Shown one piece after another: positions 1 to 6,615 of a stretch of DNA of 12,271 nucleotides. Source of the stretch: Desulfobacterales bacterium (GTDB lineage: Bacteria > Desulfobacterota > Desulfobacteria > Desulfobacterales > Desulfobacteraceae); the NCBI GenBank assembly GCA_022361135.1, contig JAKSBM010000237.1:1-12271 (forward strand). Reading direction: 5' to 3'. The translations under genes and the position numbers were made by a program. Every line of letters begins with the position of its first letter. Position 1 is the stretch's first letter. The notes under the pieces were generated by a model. That model ran no database searches. It had not been told where the DNA came from and saw nothing but the letters and a program-made list of their open reading frames with translations.

Positions 1-1469
1 ACGGGTATTCCCGTTCCGAATTTTTGGCCATGACTCCGGCCCATCTTAATGCCCAAAACCGGAACTGTTTGGTAGATGGTAAAGATGTGCGCCATGAACT
101 CCTGAGGACCGGTCGTCAGGTTTTTGAAGCGGTCCATCGGAAAAAGAACGGGGAGAAATTTCCCGTGGAGATTTCCGCCTCGGTGTTGGATTACCAGGGG
201 CGGCAGTTCTTCCTTTCCCTGGTGCGGGACATCACCGAGCGGAAGCAGCGGGATGCAGAGCAGGAGGCTGCGGCCCGCATGGCGGCCGAGCGGGATAAAT
301 TCGCCCTGGTGGGACAGGTGGCCGGGAAAATGGCCCATGATTTTAACAATATTCTGGGGGGGATCATGGGCAATGCCGAGATGTCCCTTTTGGATTGTAC
401 CCAGCCCGATGTGGCCGATAGTTTGAATATCATCCTCCAGCAAACCCTACGAGGGCGGAATCTCACCAAAAATCTGGTGGCCTTTGCCAAGGACCAGGAG
501 CCCCGGGAGGTTCTTTTCAGCATCAACCGTACCCTGGATCTGGTATTAAATCTCATGAAAAAGGATCTCCAGGCCGTGTCCGTGGAACGGAATTTCCAAG
601 AGGGAATGCCGGATCTTCTGGCCGATCCGGGCATGATTGAACATGCCCTGGTGAATTTGATCCAGAATGCCATCCATGCCATGTCCAGGGAGGACCACCC
701 CCTGTTAAAGATTAAAACCGGATTTCGGGACAATCGTCTCATGGTTCAGATCGTGGACAATGGATGCGGCATCCCCCAGAAATTCCACGATGAAATCTAT
801 ACCCCGTCATTTACCCTCAAGGGGAGCCAGGATGCCCTGGGGGTTTACGGGCCGGATATCAAGGGAACGGGGTACGGCATGGCCAATGTGAAAAAATACA
901 TTGAAAAGCACAGGGGGCGAATTTCCTTTGTTAGCCAGGAGGGGGAGGGGACCTGCTTCATCCTTTCCTTTCCCGTGGTGGAGCAGGGGCGGGAGCTTTC
1001 CGTGGGGGATAAACAACGGCTCCAGAACAGCGGCATAGCACGCCATTGCCGGATTCTTCTGGTGGAGGATGATGCCGTGATTTCCGGTGTCCAGCAGCGG
1101 ATCCTTACCCAGCCCCCATTCGAGCACAGCGTCACCCTGGCCAAGACCGGGGAAATCGCGGCCCAGGTTTATAATTGCGGGGAGTTTGACCTGGTGAGCT
1201 TGGATTATATGCTCCCCGGCCAGATGAATGGCCTGGATGTCTACCGCTATATCCGTTACCGGGATCCCCAGGTCCCCATCCTTTTTATCTCCGGGAACAT
1301 GGACTTTCTGGAATCCATGAAGGAGTTGTCCGCCACCGATCCCCACATGGATCACATTTCCAAACCCTGCGAAAACATCGTCTATGTGGATGCCTTGAAC
1401 AATCTCCTCCTAACCGGGCAGGCCCATGCAGATTTGGATCATTGGAAGGCCGGGCAGTCCGGGGGATGA
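1..1469 (+). CDS. PAS-domain hybrid histidine kinase with C-terminal receiver (5' end missing)
   Basis: The protein reads in frame from base 3 and enters mid-PAS (GYSRSEFLAMTP is a typical PAS stretch), so the true start lies upstream; the TTG at 24 is not a real start. Numbering residues from that TTG, the PAS core ends in the usual VRDITERK segment near 70. A HisKA dimerisation helix follows with H-box AHDFNN and presumed phospho-His H105. The HATPase domain has an N-box (NLIQNAIHAM), a G1 box (VDNGCGIP) and a G2 box (GTGYGMANVKKYIEKHRG). A receiver domain runs from about 342 (RILLVEDD), with phospho-acceptor D394 in LVSLDYMLPG, the conserved Ser in ILFISGN and the Lys in HISKPC. No membrane segment is visible in this part, though the missing N-terminus could hold one. 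All catalytic motifs are intact, so an active autokinase is likely. The ligand and the output partner are unknown. The next gene is convergent and no strong terminator is visible in the 62-bp gap. Confidence 0.93.
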   Translation, partial: GYSRSEFLAMTPAHLNAQNRNCLVDGKDVRHELLRTGRQVFEAVHRKKNGEKFPVEISASVLDYQGRQFFLSLVRDITERKQRDAEQEAAARMAAERDKFALVGQVAGKMAHDFNNILGGIMGNAEMSLLDCTQPDVADSLNIILQQTLRGRNLTKNLVAFAKDQEPREVLFSINRTLDLVLNLMKKDLQAVSVERNFQEGMPDLLADPGMIEHALVNLIQNAIHAMSREDHPLLKIKTGFRDNRLMVQIVDNGCGIPQKFHDEIYTPSFTLKGSQDALGVYGPDIKGTGYGMANVKKYIEKHRGRISFVSQEGEGTCFILSFPVVEQGRELSVGDKQRLQNSGIARHCRILLVEDDAVISGVQQRILTQPPFEHSVTLAKTGEIAAQVYNCGEFDLVSLDYMLPGQMNGLDVYRYIRYRDPQVPILFISGNMDFLESMKELSATDPHMDHISKPCENIVYVDALNNLLLTGQAHADLDHWKAGQSGG

Positions 1470-1531
1470 GGGAAGACGGATTCCCATCGTTCCCCCGGGG
1501 TGCCGGTTTTTAAAATGGATGTTTCCGGGGA

Positions 1532-2437
1532 CTATTCCACCTGCTGGGCCCGTTTGATCAGGAGGCGACTGCAGTTTTTGATGTTTTCCTCGGTGTAGAG
1601 GGTGAATTCATCCTTGTAGCTTTCCCGGAACAATTCCTTGGCCAATTGCTCTTCGCCCTGGTCCGTGGTTTTGATGCGCCGGATCAACTCCCGGGTGGTT
1701 TCCAGGGATAATTCCACCGCCCGGGTGGCATCCTTGCCGTACAGGGGCCCCTGGTGGGCCGGGCAGAGGATGGTGGGTTTCAGTTTTTGGATTTGTTCCA
1801 GGGTTTCCATGTATGGGACGGCCCCGGTGAAAAACAGGGGCCAGATGCCCCGTCCCGGATAGTGGAATCCCAGACTGTCTGCGCAGAACAGGATGCCTTC
1901 CTTGGGCAGCCATGCCATGAGGTTGCCCGGTGAATGGCCGGTGGCGGTCAATAGATGAATATCCCGTCCCCCCAGGTCCAGGATGGTGTCTTGGTTGATT
2001 TCCCGGCAGTCTGCCATGTCGGGGATGACGGCAAGGGGTTCCCGCTGGGGGGGCAGATCCATCCGCTCCAGCCCCTGGGAAATGAAACCGTCCTCCTTGA
2101 TGAGCAGGGGACCGGCCTTGGGGTGCTCCACAAAGGCCCGGGCGCCGGTGGCGGCCATGAGTTCGGCCTTGGGAAAGGCCTCCCTGAGGCCGGGAAGTCC
2201 GGTGATGTGGTCGGAATGGGGATGGCTGGGAACGATAATGTCCGGGGTGACACCCAATTGTCTGACCTGCTGAATCACCGCGTCCACCACCCCGGAGACC
2301 GCGGTCTCATAGAGGATGCTTTTGTCGCTTCCCTGGATCAGAAAAAGGTTAAAGAAATAATTGCCCAGCATGTGAACACCCGGGGCCAACTCCTTGGGGA
2401 ATTCCTCTTCCGGGATATAGTGCCGGGCTATAGACAT
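1532..2437 (-). CDS. MBL-fold metallo-hydrolase
   Basis: This 301-residue protein has the complete metallo-beta-lactamase-fold metal site: H72, H74, D76 and H77 in SHPHSDHITG, then H168 in TGHSPGN, D187 in FCADSLGF and H228 in CPAHQGP. These residues would bind a two-metal centre, probably zinc or iron, in a cytoplasmic hydrolase; no signal peptide is seen. After the fold comes a helical tail (about 235-301) of the kind seen in RNase Z/glyoxalase-II-like MBL proteins. The ATG at 2435-2437 sits inside the last codons of the upstream sulfite reductase gene, an overlap of 10 nt. A GGAGG Shine-Dalgarno lies at 2448-2452 within that gene, so the two are cotranscribed and probably translationally coupled. 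The substrate cannot be told from sequence. A persulfide, thioester or glutathione-conjugate hydrolase would fit the sulfur context, but that is inference. The gene is read toward the convergent kinase gene. Confidence 0.9.
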   Translation of the reverse strand: MSIARHYIPEEEFPKELAPGVHMLGNYFFNLFLIQGSDKSILYETAVSGVVDAVIQQVRQLGVTPDIIVPSHPHSDHITGLPGLREAFPKAELMAATGARAFVEHPKAGPLLIKEDGFISQGLERMDLPPQREPLAVIPDMADCREINQDTILDLGGRDIHLLTATGHSPGNLMAWLPKEGILFCADSLGFHYPGRGIWPLFFTGAVPYMETLEQIQKLKPTILCPAHQGPLYGKDATRAVELSLETTRELIRRIKTTDQGEEQLAKELFRESYKDEFTLYTEENIKNCSRLLIKRAQQVE

Positions 2438-3081
2438 GATTGAAATACCTCCATTCCCATGCGATCGATCATTTTACCCAGGCGTTCGCCGGCCTTGGCA
2501 TTTTCCTGGTAACAGGCAATGACCTTTTCGATGGCGTCCAGGGCCTGATCGTCGTCCAGGCCGGTGACCAATTCTTCGGCAATCCGGGGGCGCATGCCCA
2601 CATTCCCACCAATGACCAGGGTCCATCCCTGGGGCTGGCCAATGAGACCGACATCCCGGACCCAGGACTCGGAACAGCTTAACTTGCATCCGGAAACCGC
2701 CATTTTGAATTTCCCGGGCAGCTTATGGGCATGGTATTTTTCATCCAGCTTCATGCCCATGCCCAGGGCATCCTGTTTCCCCAGTTTGCAGAATGTGGTG
2801 CCCGGACAGGTGCGAACGCTGCGGACGCAGAGGCCCACGGCCGCTCCCTTGCTCAGGCTCAGTTCGTCCCAGACCTTGTCGATGTCCTCTTCCTTGAGCC
2901 CAACAATGGCAATGCGGGTGGCCCCGGTAATTTTCACGGCCTGGGCCTGGTATTTTTCAGAGACATCTGCGATGCGTCTGAGTAGATCCGGAGTCACCAC
3001 ACCACAGGGGATGTGGGGGGCGATGGCGTAGGTTTGGTTGTCCCTTTGCGGGATGGCTCCTTTTTCTCCTAACTTCAGCAT
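2428..3081 (-). CDS. Small siroheme [4Fe-4S] sulfite/nitrite reductase (assimilatory-type, low molecular weight)
   Basis: This 217-residue protein has the nitrite/sulfite reductase 4Fe-4S signature: C92-x5-C98 (TCPGTTFCKLG) and C132-x3-C136 (SGCKLSCSES), which together bind a cubane cluster bridged to siroheme. The length matches the single-domain assimilatory-type sulfite reductases described from Desulfovibrio (about 218 residues), about half of a normal SiR. An N-terminal ferredoxin-like half-domain (about 15-75, PHIPCGVVTPDLLRRIADVS) precedes the siroheme half. The expected reaction is the six-electron reduction of sulfite to sulfide; related members also reduce nitrite, and the electron donor is unknown. 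Extra cysteines C26, C85, C190 and C216 lie outside the cluster motif. The ATG at 3079-3081 has a good AGGAG just upstream. The gene is divergent from the lectin genes and is the first gene of an operon with the MBL-fold gene, which starts within its last codons. Confidence 0.88.
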   Translation of the reverse strand: MLKLGEKGAIPQRDNQTYAIAPHIPCGVVTPDLLRRIADVSEKYQAQAVKITGATRIAIVGLKEEDIDKVWDELSLSKGAAVGLCVRSVRTCPGTTFCKLGKQDALGMGMKLDEKYHAHKLPGKFKMAVSGCKLSCSESWVRDVGLIGQPQGWTLVIGGNVGMRPRIAEELVTGLDDDQALDAIEKVIACYQENAKAGERLGKMIDRMGMEVFQSCL

Positions 3082-3161
3082 GTCTATCTCCTTTTACCCA
3101 TTAAATTTACTAAATAATTGTATAAGCTAAAAATCATAACCAGCCTTGTCAAGCAAAAGAA

Positions 3162-3178
3162 TCCCTTATTTAAAGGGA
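3162..3178. promoter_or_regulatory. Inverted repeat 1 in divergent promoter region
   Basis: TCCCTT (3162-3167), a 5-nt spacer and AAGGGA (3173-3178) make a perfect 6-bp inverted repeat. It lies between the sulfite reductase start and the lectin genes, about 10 bp upstream of a TTGACA hexamer on the minus strand (3147-3152) that may be a -35 element for the reductase. No T-tract follows on either strand, so it is more likely a protein-binding site than a terminator. The binding protein is unknown. Confidence 0.4.
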
Positions 3179-3180
3179 GT

Positions 3181-3198
3181 GTCTGATTATTTTCAGAC
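3181..3198. promoter_or_regulatory. Palindrome GTCTGA-N6-TCAGAC, candidate operator
   Basis: GTCTGA (3181-3186) and TCAGAC (3193-3198) form a perfect dyad with a 6-bp centre. This is the same geometry (two short half-sites, N6) as CRP/FNR/HcpR-family operators, although the half-site is not a canonical TGTGA or TTGAT. It is centred about 58 bp upstream of the likely lectin transcription start, near where class I CRP-type activators bind, and it also sits upstream of the divergent reductase promoter. The assignment to a regulator family is inference. Confidence 0.4.
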
Positions 3199-3211
3199 TA
3201 GTAAAATAAAG

Positions 3212-3240
3212 TTGAAAACTCGGGTTCCGTGGGATATATA
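3212..3240 (+). promoter_or_regulatory. Probable sigma-70 promoter of the lectin operon
   Basis: TTGAAA at 3212-3217 (5 of 6 matches to the -35 consensus) is separated by 17 bp from TATATA at 3235-3240. The overlapping TATAAA at 3237-3242 is an even closer -10. Transcription would begin near 3248, giving a leader of about 30 nt before the first lectin gene. Confidence 0.5.
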
Positions 3241-3278
3241 AAGCGGCATTACTGACTTTAGATGGGGATGTCTAAGTA

Positions 3279-3836
3279 ATGCGCGTATTCTTGATTCAAA
3301 TTTTCGTTTTATTATGCTGTGCCGTGGCGGTCCATGCTTCACCCGTCCAATGGTCCGACGGCAATGGCCATTGGTACCAGGTGGTCCAGCAGGATGATAC
3401 CCTGAATTGGGAAACGGCCCGGGATGAGGCAGACGCCGCCGGGGGGCACCTGGTAACCATTACTTCCGAAGCTGAAAATAATTTTGTTTTCGGTCTGGTT
3501 TCCTCCGGGAAATATGCCAACTACTGGCTGGGTGGATATCGCGAAACCGACAATCAGGATCCTTCCCTTGGCTGGGCCTGGGTAAACGACGAAGAATGGT
3601 CCTATACCAATTGGCTTCCCAATGAGCCCAACAATGGTGCGGGTGCCGGCCAGGACTATCTCCACTACTGGGGTGCATCCCATCGGTGGGATGATATGCA
3701 CAATGGGGATTATATGAATGGATATATCATCGAATATAATTATAACCCCTCCGCCGTGCCCGAGCCCTCCACCCTGGCTCTCATGGGAATGGGAATTCTG
3801 GGGCTGGCCCATGTCAGCCGGAGACGATTTTCCTAG
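3279..3836 (+). CDS. PEP-CTERM C-type-lectin-like secreted protein 1
   Basis: This 185-residue exported protein begins with a hydrophobic signal peptide (1-20), probably cleaved after VHA. A C-type-lectin-like domain follows (about 28-153), with WLGGY at 83-87, EPN at 116-118 and WDD at 137-139. The last two correspond to the EPN and WND calcium/sugar-ligating motifs of mannose-type C-type lectins. The C-terminus is a textbook PEP-CTERM tail: VPEP at 160-163, a hydrophobic helix (about 165-178) and an RRR cluster. Such tails are recognised and cut by an exosortase; no exosortase is encoded in the window. The mature region has no cysteine, so the classical lectin disulfides are absent. A calcium-dependent glycan-binding role at the surface or in exopolysaccharide is inferred from the domain. 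The gene is followed 34 nt later by a paralogue with no terminator between. The ATG has only a weak upstream GGGG. Base composition is AT-richer than the flanking housekeeping genes. Confidence 0.88.
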   Translation: MRVFLIQIFVLLCCAVAVHASPVQWSDGNGHWYQVVQQDDTLNWETARDEADAAGGHLVTITSEAENNFVFGLVSSGKYANYWLGGYRETDNQDPSLGWAWVNDEEWSYTNWLPNEPNNGAGAGQDYLHYWGASHRWDDMHNGDYMNGYIIEYNYNPSAVPEPSTLALMGMGILGLAHVSRRRFS

Positions 3837-3870
3837 TTGGGAGTTTTGTAAATTGGAAATGAGGTATACC

Positions 3871-4467
3871 GTGAAATATATTGTAACGATAATCCTGTCC
3901 CTGATAATTCCGACCCTTTTCTTTGCGCTGCCGGTGCAATGGGATGAGCAGAGCGGTGGAAACGGCCATTGGTATGAGGTGGTCCTGGTTGACAATAATC
4001 TGACCTGGAATGAAGCCAAGGCCCAAAGCCGTGACCGCAATGGCTATCTAACATCCATTACCACAGCCCAGGAAAATGATTTTGTCTTCGGCCTGGTTTC
4101 CGATTACGTGGGAAATACCCCAGTAGACAATTGGGTGAATGACTATTGGCTGGGAGGATTTCGGGTTCAGGATGATGCTGGAAATTATACCCAGTCCTGG
4201 GCATGGGATTCAGGTGAAGATTGGGAATATACCAATTGGAACTCTATCAGCAACGAACCCAACAATTATGGGGGAAATCAGAATTATCTCCATTATTGGT
4301 ACGGGTCGGTGTGGGACGATGTCCACGATCATTATTGGATGAGTGGGTTTGTGGTGGAGTATCTTGATGACCCCAGTGCTCCGGTTCCAGAACCTTCCAC
4401 CCTTACCCTGGTGGGGTTGGGGCTTCTGGGATTAGCAGGGTTGGGGCGCAGGCGATACCTCGGCTGA
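3871..4467 (+). CDS. PEP-CTERM C-type-lectin-like secreted protein 2
   Basis: This 198-residue paralogue of the preceding gene has the same order of parts: a signal peptide (about 1-19, MKYIVTIILS...), a lectin-like domain (about 31-164) and a PEP-CTERM tail (VPEP at 172-175, hydrophobic helix, RRR). The NGHWYEVV opening, WLGGF (93-97), EPN (129-131) and WDD (148-150) are all kept, so the predicted calcium/sugar site is intact. I chose the GTG at 3871 because GAGG (3861-3864) lies at ideal spacing and the result is a clean signal peptide. The in-frame ATG at 3859 has no good ribosome site, and frames opening further upstream run into the previous gene. The mature region again has no cysteine. 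It forms a transcription unit with lectin 1 and is followed by a strong terminator. Compared with lectin 1 there is a longer insert before WLGG (about 75-92), in the variable region. Confidence 0.87.
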   Translation: MKYIVTIILSLIIPTLFFALPVQWDEQSGGNGHWYEVVLVDNNLTWNEAKAQSRDRNGYLTSITTAQENDFVFGLVSDYVGNTPVDNWVNDYWLGGFRVQDDAGNYTQSWAWDSGEDWEYTNWNSISNEPNNYGGNQNYLHYWYGSVWDDVHDHYWMSGFVVEYLDDPSAPVPEPSTLTLVGLGLLGLAGLGRRRYLG

Positions 4468-4498
4468 TCCATCGATTAACTACCACGGAAAAATCATT

Positions 4499-4522
4499 GG
4501 GCTGCACGGCAGCCCTTTTTTT
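4499..4522 (+). terminator. Rho-independent terminator after lectin 2
   Basis: GGGCTG (4499-4504), a 5-nt loop and CAGCCC (4510-4515) form a GC-rich 6-bp stem followed directly by seven T (4516-4522). It lies about 30 nt after the stop of lectin 2, so the first two lectin genes are a closed unit and lectin 3 needs its own promoter or read-through. Confidence 0.88.
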
Positions 4523-4596
4523 ATGCCAATGCATTATGCCTTTGGTTTATGATTGAAAAGTGAGTAAAAAAACAGAGGGTAGATTCCGTTTGATAA

Positions 4597-4625
4597 TTGA
4601 ATTCCAATGGCATTTAAAGTATGGT
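4597..4625 (+). promoter_or_regulatory. Possible promoter of lectin 3
   Basis: TTGAAT (4597-4602), a 17-bp spacer and TATGGT (4620-4625) give 4 of 6 matches in each hexamer. A small leader hairpin, AATCCC-TCT-GGGATT (4636-4650), lies in the predicted 5' UTR and is followed 11 nt later by six T. That could be a weak attenuator-like structure. Support is modest. Confidence 0.25.
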
Positions 4626-4686
4626 GCTGTCCTTGAATCCCTCTGGGATTAAAGAAGAACTTTTTTGATTTAAGGATTGAAGGCAG

Positions 4687-5241
4687 ATGCGCCATTTTTT
4701 AATATCGTTGTTTATTCTTCTTTTCCTGGTCGCCATTGCCCAGGCCACCCCGGTTTACAATGAAGATACCGGCCATTGGTACGAAGTGGTTCAAGTTGAC
4801 GAAAGTATTACCTGGGAAGATGCCCAGAGCGGTGCCGATGACATGGGCGGATACCTGGTGAGCTTGAACAGTGCCCAGGAAAATATCCATGTCTGGCAGA
4901 TGCTCAACGACCAGGAGGATTCCCAAGCCGGGGACTTCTGGCTGGGGGGATACCAGGATGATTATGGAAATTGGGCCTGGGACTCCGGGGAAGAATGGGG
5001 GTATGAACCCTGGTTTGCGGAGCTGGACGATTGGGTTTTCCCCGGGGACGACTACCTACAATACTTCGATTATCTCCCCCTGGCCTGGGACGATGCCTGG
5101 AATTTCGATCCAACCATTTACGGCTATGTTGTGGAATATGATCAGGATCCCTTTGCCACTGTTCCCGAGCCCGGAACCATGGCCTTGCTGGGCATGGGAT
5201 TGATCGGCCTGGCCCGCCTCCACCGGGGGCGCCTGATTTAA
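4687..5241 (+). CDS. PEP-CTERM C-type-lectin-like secreted protein 3 (diverged, no EPN)
   Basis: This 184-residue third paralogue has a signal peptide (1-20, cut likely after AQA), a TGHWYEVV opening, WLGGY at 85-89, WDD at 134-136, and the PEP-CTERM tail VPEP at 159-162 with a hydrophobic helix and a basic end (HRGR). The EPN tripeptide of the other two copies is missing: the aligned segment reads PWFAELDDWVFPGDDYL, acidic and one step shorter. The calcium/sugar-ligand loop is therefore altered, and sugar specificity may be changed or lost while the fold is kept. There is no cysteine in the mature protein. A short AAGG precedes the ATG. The gene is separated from lectin 2 by a terminator and about 160 nt, so it can be expressed independently. 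An exosortase must be encoded elsewhere. Confidence 0.87.
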   Translation: MRHFLISLFILLFLVAIAQATPVYNEDTGHWYEVVQVDESITWEDAQSGADDMGGYLVSLNSAQENIHVWQMLNDQEDSQAGDFWLGGYQDDYGNWAWDSGEEWGYEPWFAELDDWVFPGDDYLQYFDYLPLAWDDAWNFDPTIYGYVVEYDQDPFATVPEPGTMALLGMGLIGLARLHRGRLI

Positions 5242-5390
5242 CGCTTTTCCTTTTCCATATATTTCTTTTTTCCGGGACTTTCCCTGTCCCTTGTTAACCG
5301 GTGCCGGTGGGCAAGTTTTACATTGGATTTTTTAGGCCCATCCGGTTTCCTCTCCCCAAAAAAAGGGTGGCATTCATTTAAAATTTCGTA

Positions 5391-5436
5391 TTAACGTTCC
5401 CTTAACGGCGGCCCAATTATCCTGTTTTATCGTTAA
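5391..5436. repeat. TTAACG direct/inverted repeats upstream of the acyltransferase gene
   Basis: TTAACG occurs at 5391-5396 and 5402-5407 (11 bp apart), and its reverse complement CGTTAA at 5431-5436, within 70 bp upstream of the acyltransferase start. The pattern could be a binding site for a regulator or chance in an AT-rich spacer. The rest of the spacer from 5242 holds a weak hairpin (GGGAC/GTCCC near 5275-5291) and no clear terminator. Confidence 0.25.
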
Positions 5437-5458
5437 CCCTGTGTAAAAAGGATTTCCA

Positions 5459-6478
5459 ATGGGAAAACAGCGTATTTTATTTCTGGACCTGGCCCGGGGC
5501 ATGGCCATTTTTTTCATGATTATGCAGCATGCCTTTATCATCTATGCCGTGGATGAAGGCCATGGCTCTTTTCTGGGGGATACCTTTGTCCTCCTGGGCA
5601 CCGGGCCGGCCGCCCCGGTTTTCATGTTTATCATGGGGGTGTTTTTCCTGGGGGCCCGGGACATGGGTGCCGTTCGACTCCGGGGACTGAAACTCATTGG
5701 CATGGGGTATCTGCTGAATTTTTTCCGCTTTACCCTGCCCAGCCTTTTGGCCGGAGAATGGCCCGCATCGGGGCCGTCCAGCCCGTTGGCCCAGTTCCTG
5801 GCCATAGATATCCTCCAGATGGCCGGCCTCAGCCTCATCCTCATGGGGAGCCTGGGAAAAATGAAACCCTGGAAATGGCTTGCCGCCTCCCTGGGGATCG
5901 TCCTGGTTTCGCCCCTTCTCTGGCGCCATGCCCCCCATAATTACGCCCTGGATATTCTCTGGGGAAATCATGAAAATGTGGCCTTTCCCTTTTTCCCCTG
6001 GTGCATCTATCCCCTGGCCGGAATGTATTGGGGGCGATGCCTGCAACGGGCGGAGCAGCTCCCCTCCTTCCTCAATGGATCCGCCTGGATTGGCATGGGG
6101 TTCATGGCAGTGGGCGGCCTGGTTTGGCTCCTGGTGGACACAACATGGCTTCCGGTGGGGGATTACAGCCGGAGCGGAGCCCAGGTTCATCTCTTTATCC
6201 TGGGATTTGTCCTGGTTTGGTTTCGTTTGTTTTATGCCTTGGGAAATCGGGTGGGCGGCTCTTGGTTTGAAACGCTCATGGTTTTTTGGAGCCGGCACAC
6301 CACCACCATTTATGTGATCCAATGGATTCTGGTGGGCTGGGGCATGCTGGTCCTGGGCTACCAGGAGCAGAGCCCTTTGACGGCCTTTCTGGCGGGCCTG
6401 GCATTGACCCTGGTTACCCACGTCGCAGTTTGGAAGATGAAGGGGGGCAACGCCCTGAAACGGGGCGTGTCTGCCTGA
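5459..6478 (+). CDS. HGSNAT-like (DUF1624/COG3503) membrane acyltransferase
   Basis: This 339-residue integral membrane protein has nine or ten hydrophobic segments. The N-terminus RILFLDLARGMAIFFMIMQH carries the family pattern (D10, R13, H24) of the heparan-alpha-glucosaminide N-acetyltransferase catalytic domain and the related YeiB-like proteins. In the lysosomal enzyme, an acetyl group is carried across the membrane and transferred to a terminal glucosamine; bacterial members are mostly uncharacterised. Transfer of an acyl group to a cell-surface or exported sugar is the reasonable guess. The ATG has AAGGA (5448-5452) at good spacing. It follows the lectin genes on the same strand after 217 nt, so a role in modifying the same glycan that the lectins bind is possible but unproven. 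Length is normal for bacterial members. Confidence 0.72.
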   Translation: MGKQRILFLDLARGMAIFFMIMQHAFIIYAVDEGHGSFLGDTFVLLGTGPAAPVFMFIMGVFFLGARDMGAVRLRGLKLIGMGYLLNFFRFTLPSLLAGEWPASGPSSPLAQFLAIDILQMAGLSLILMGSLGKMKPWKWLAASLGIVLVSPLLWRHAPHNYALDILWGNHENVAFPFFPWCIYPLAGMYWGRCLQRAEQLPSFLNGSAWIGMGFMAVGGLVWLLVDTTWLPVGDYSRSGAQVHLFILGFVLVWFRLFYALGNRVGGSWFETLMVFWSRHTTTIYVIQWILVGWGMLVLGYQEQSPLTAFLAGLALTLVTHVAVWKMKGGNALKRGVSA

Positions 6479-6540
6479 TCCTCCGGGCACCCATGGGAAT
6501 GTTTTATGCCCCCTGAGTTCCATGTGCTTATGGGCAAGGC

Positions 6541-6577
6541 GCCCCTGTCCTCGTTAGGGAAATGTACGAGGCGGGGG
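6541..6577 (+). other. GC-rich hairpin downstream of the acyltransferase gene
   Basis: CCTCGT (6549-6554) pairs with ACGAGG (6566-6571) across an 11-nt loop. The stem is extended, after a small internal bulge, by CCCC (6542-6545) with GGGG (6573-6576). There is no T-tract, so it may be an RNA-stabilising or factor-dependent 3' structure rather than an intrinsic terminator. The rest of 6479-6612 holds nothing else I recognise. Confidence 0.3.
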
Positions 6578-6615
6578 GTGGGAAAACCAATCTATTCGGT
6601 TGAATCCGATATTTG

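Noticed and set aside
807..1355. 182-codon minus-strand ORF inside the hybrid kinase
   Set aside because: It is antisense to the HATPase/REC domains with intact motifs and shows no motif of its own.
3718..3870. Longer N-terminus for lectin 2
   Set aside because: It would overlap lectin 1 in another frame and bury the signal peptide. The GTG at 3871 has a well-placed ribosome site.
4604..4645. Sigma-54 promoter for lectin 3 (TGG near -24)
   Set aside because: The -12 element reads TTGA instead of TTGC, and the other TGG/GC pair is wrongly spaced.
5477..6523. 348-codon minus-strand ORF opposite the acyltransferase
   Set aside because: It is rich in Gly, Pro, His and Gln with no domain. The plus-strand frame has hydrophobic helices and the family motif.
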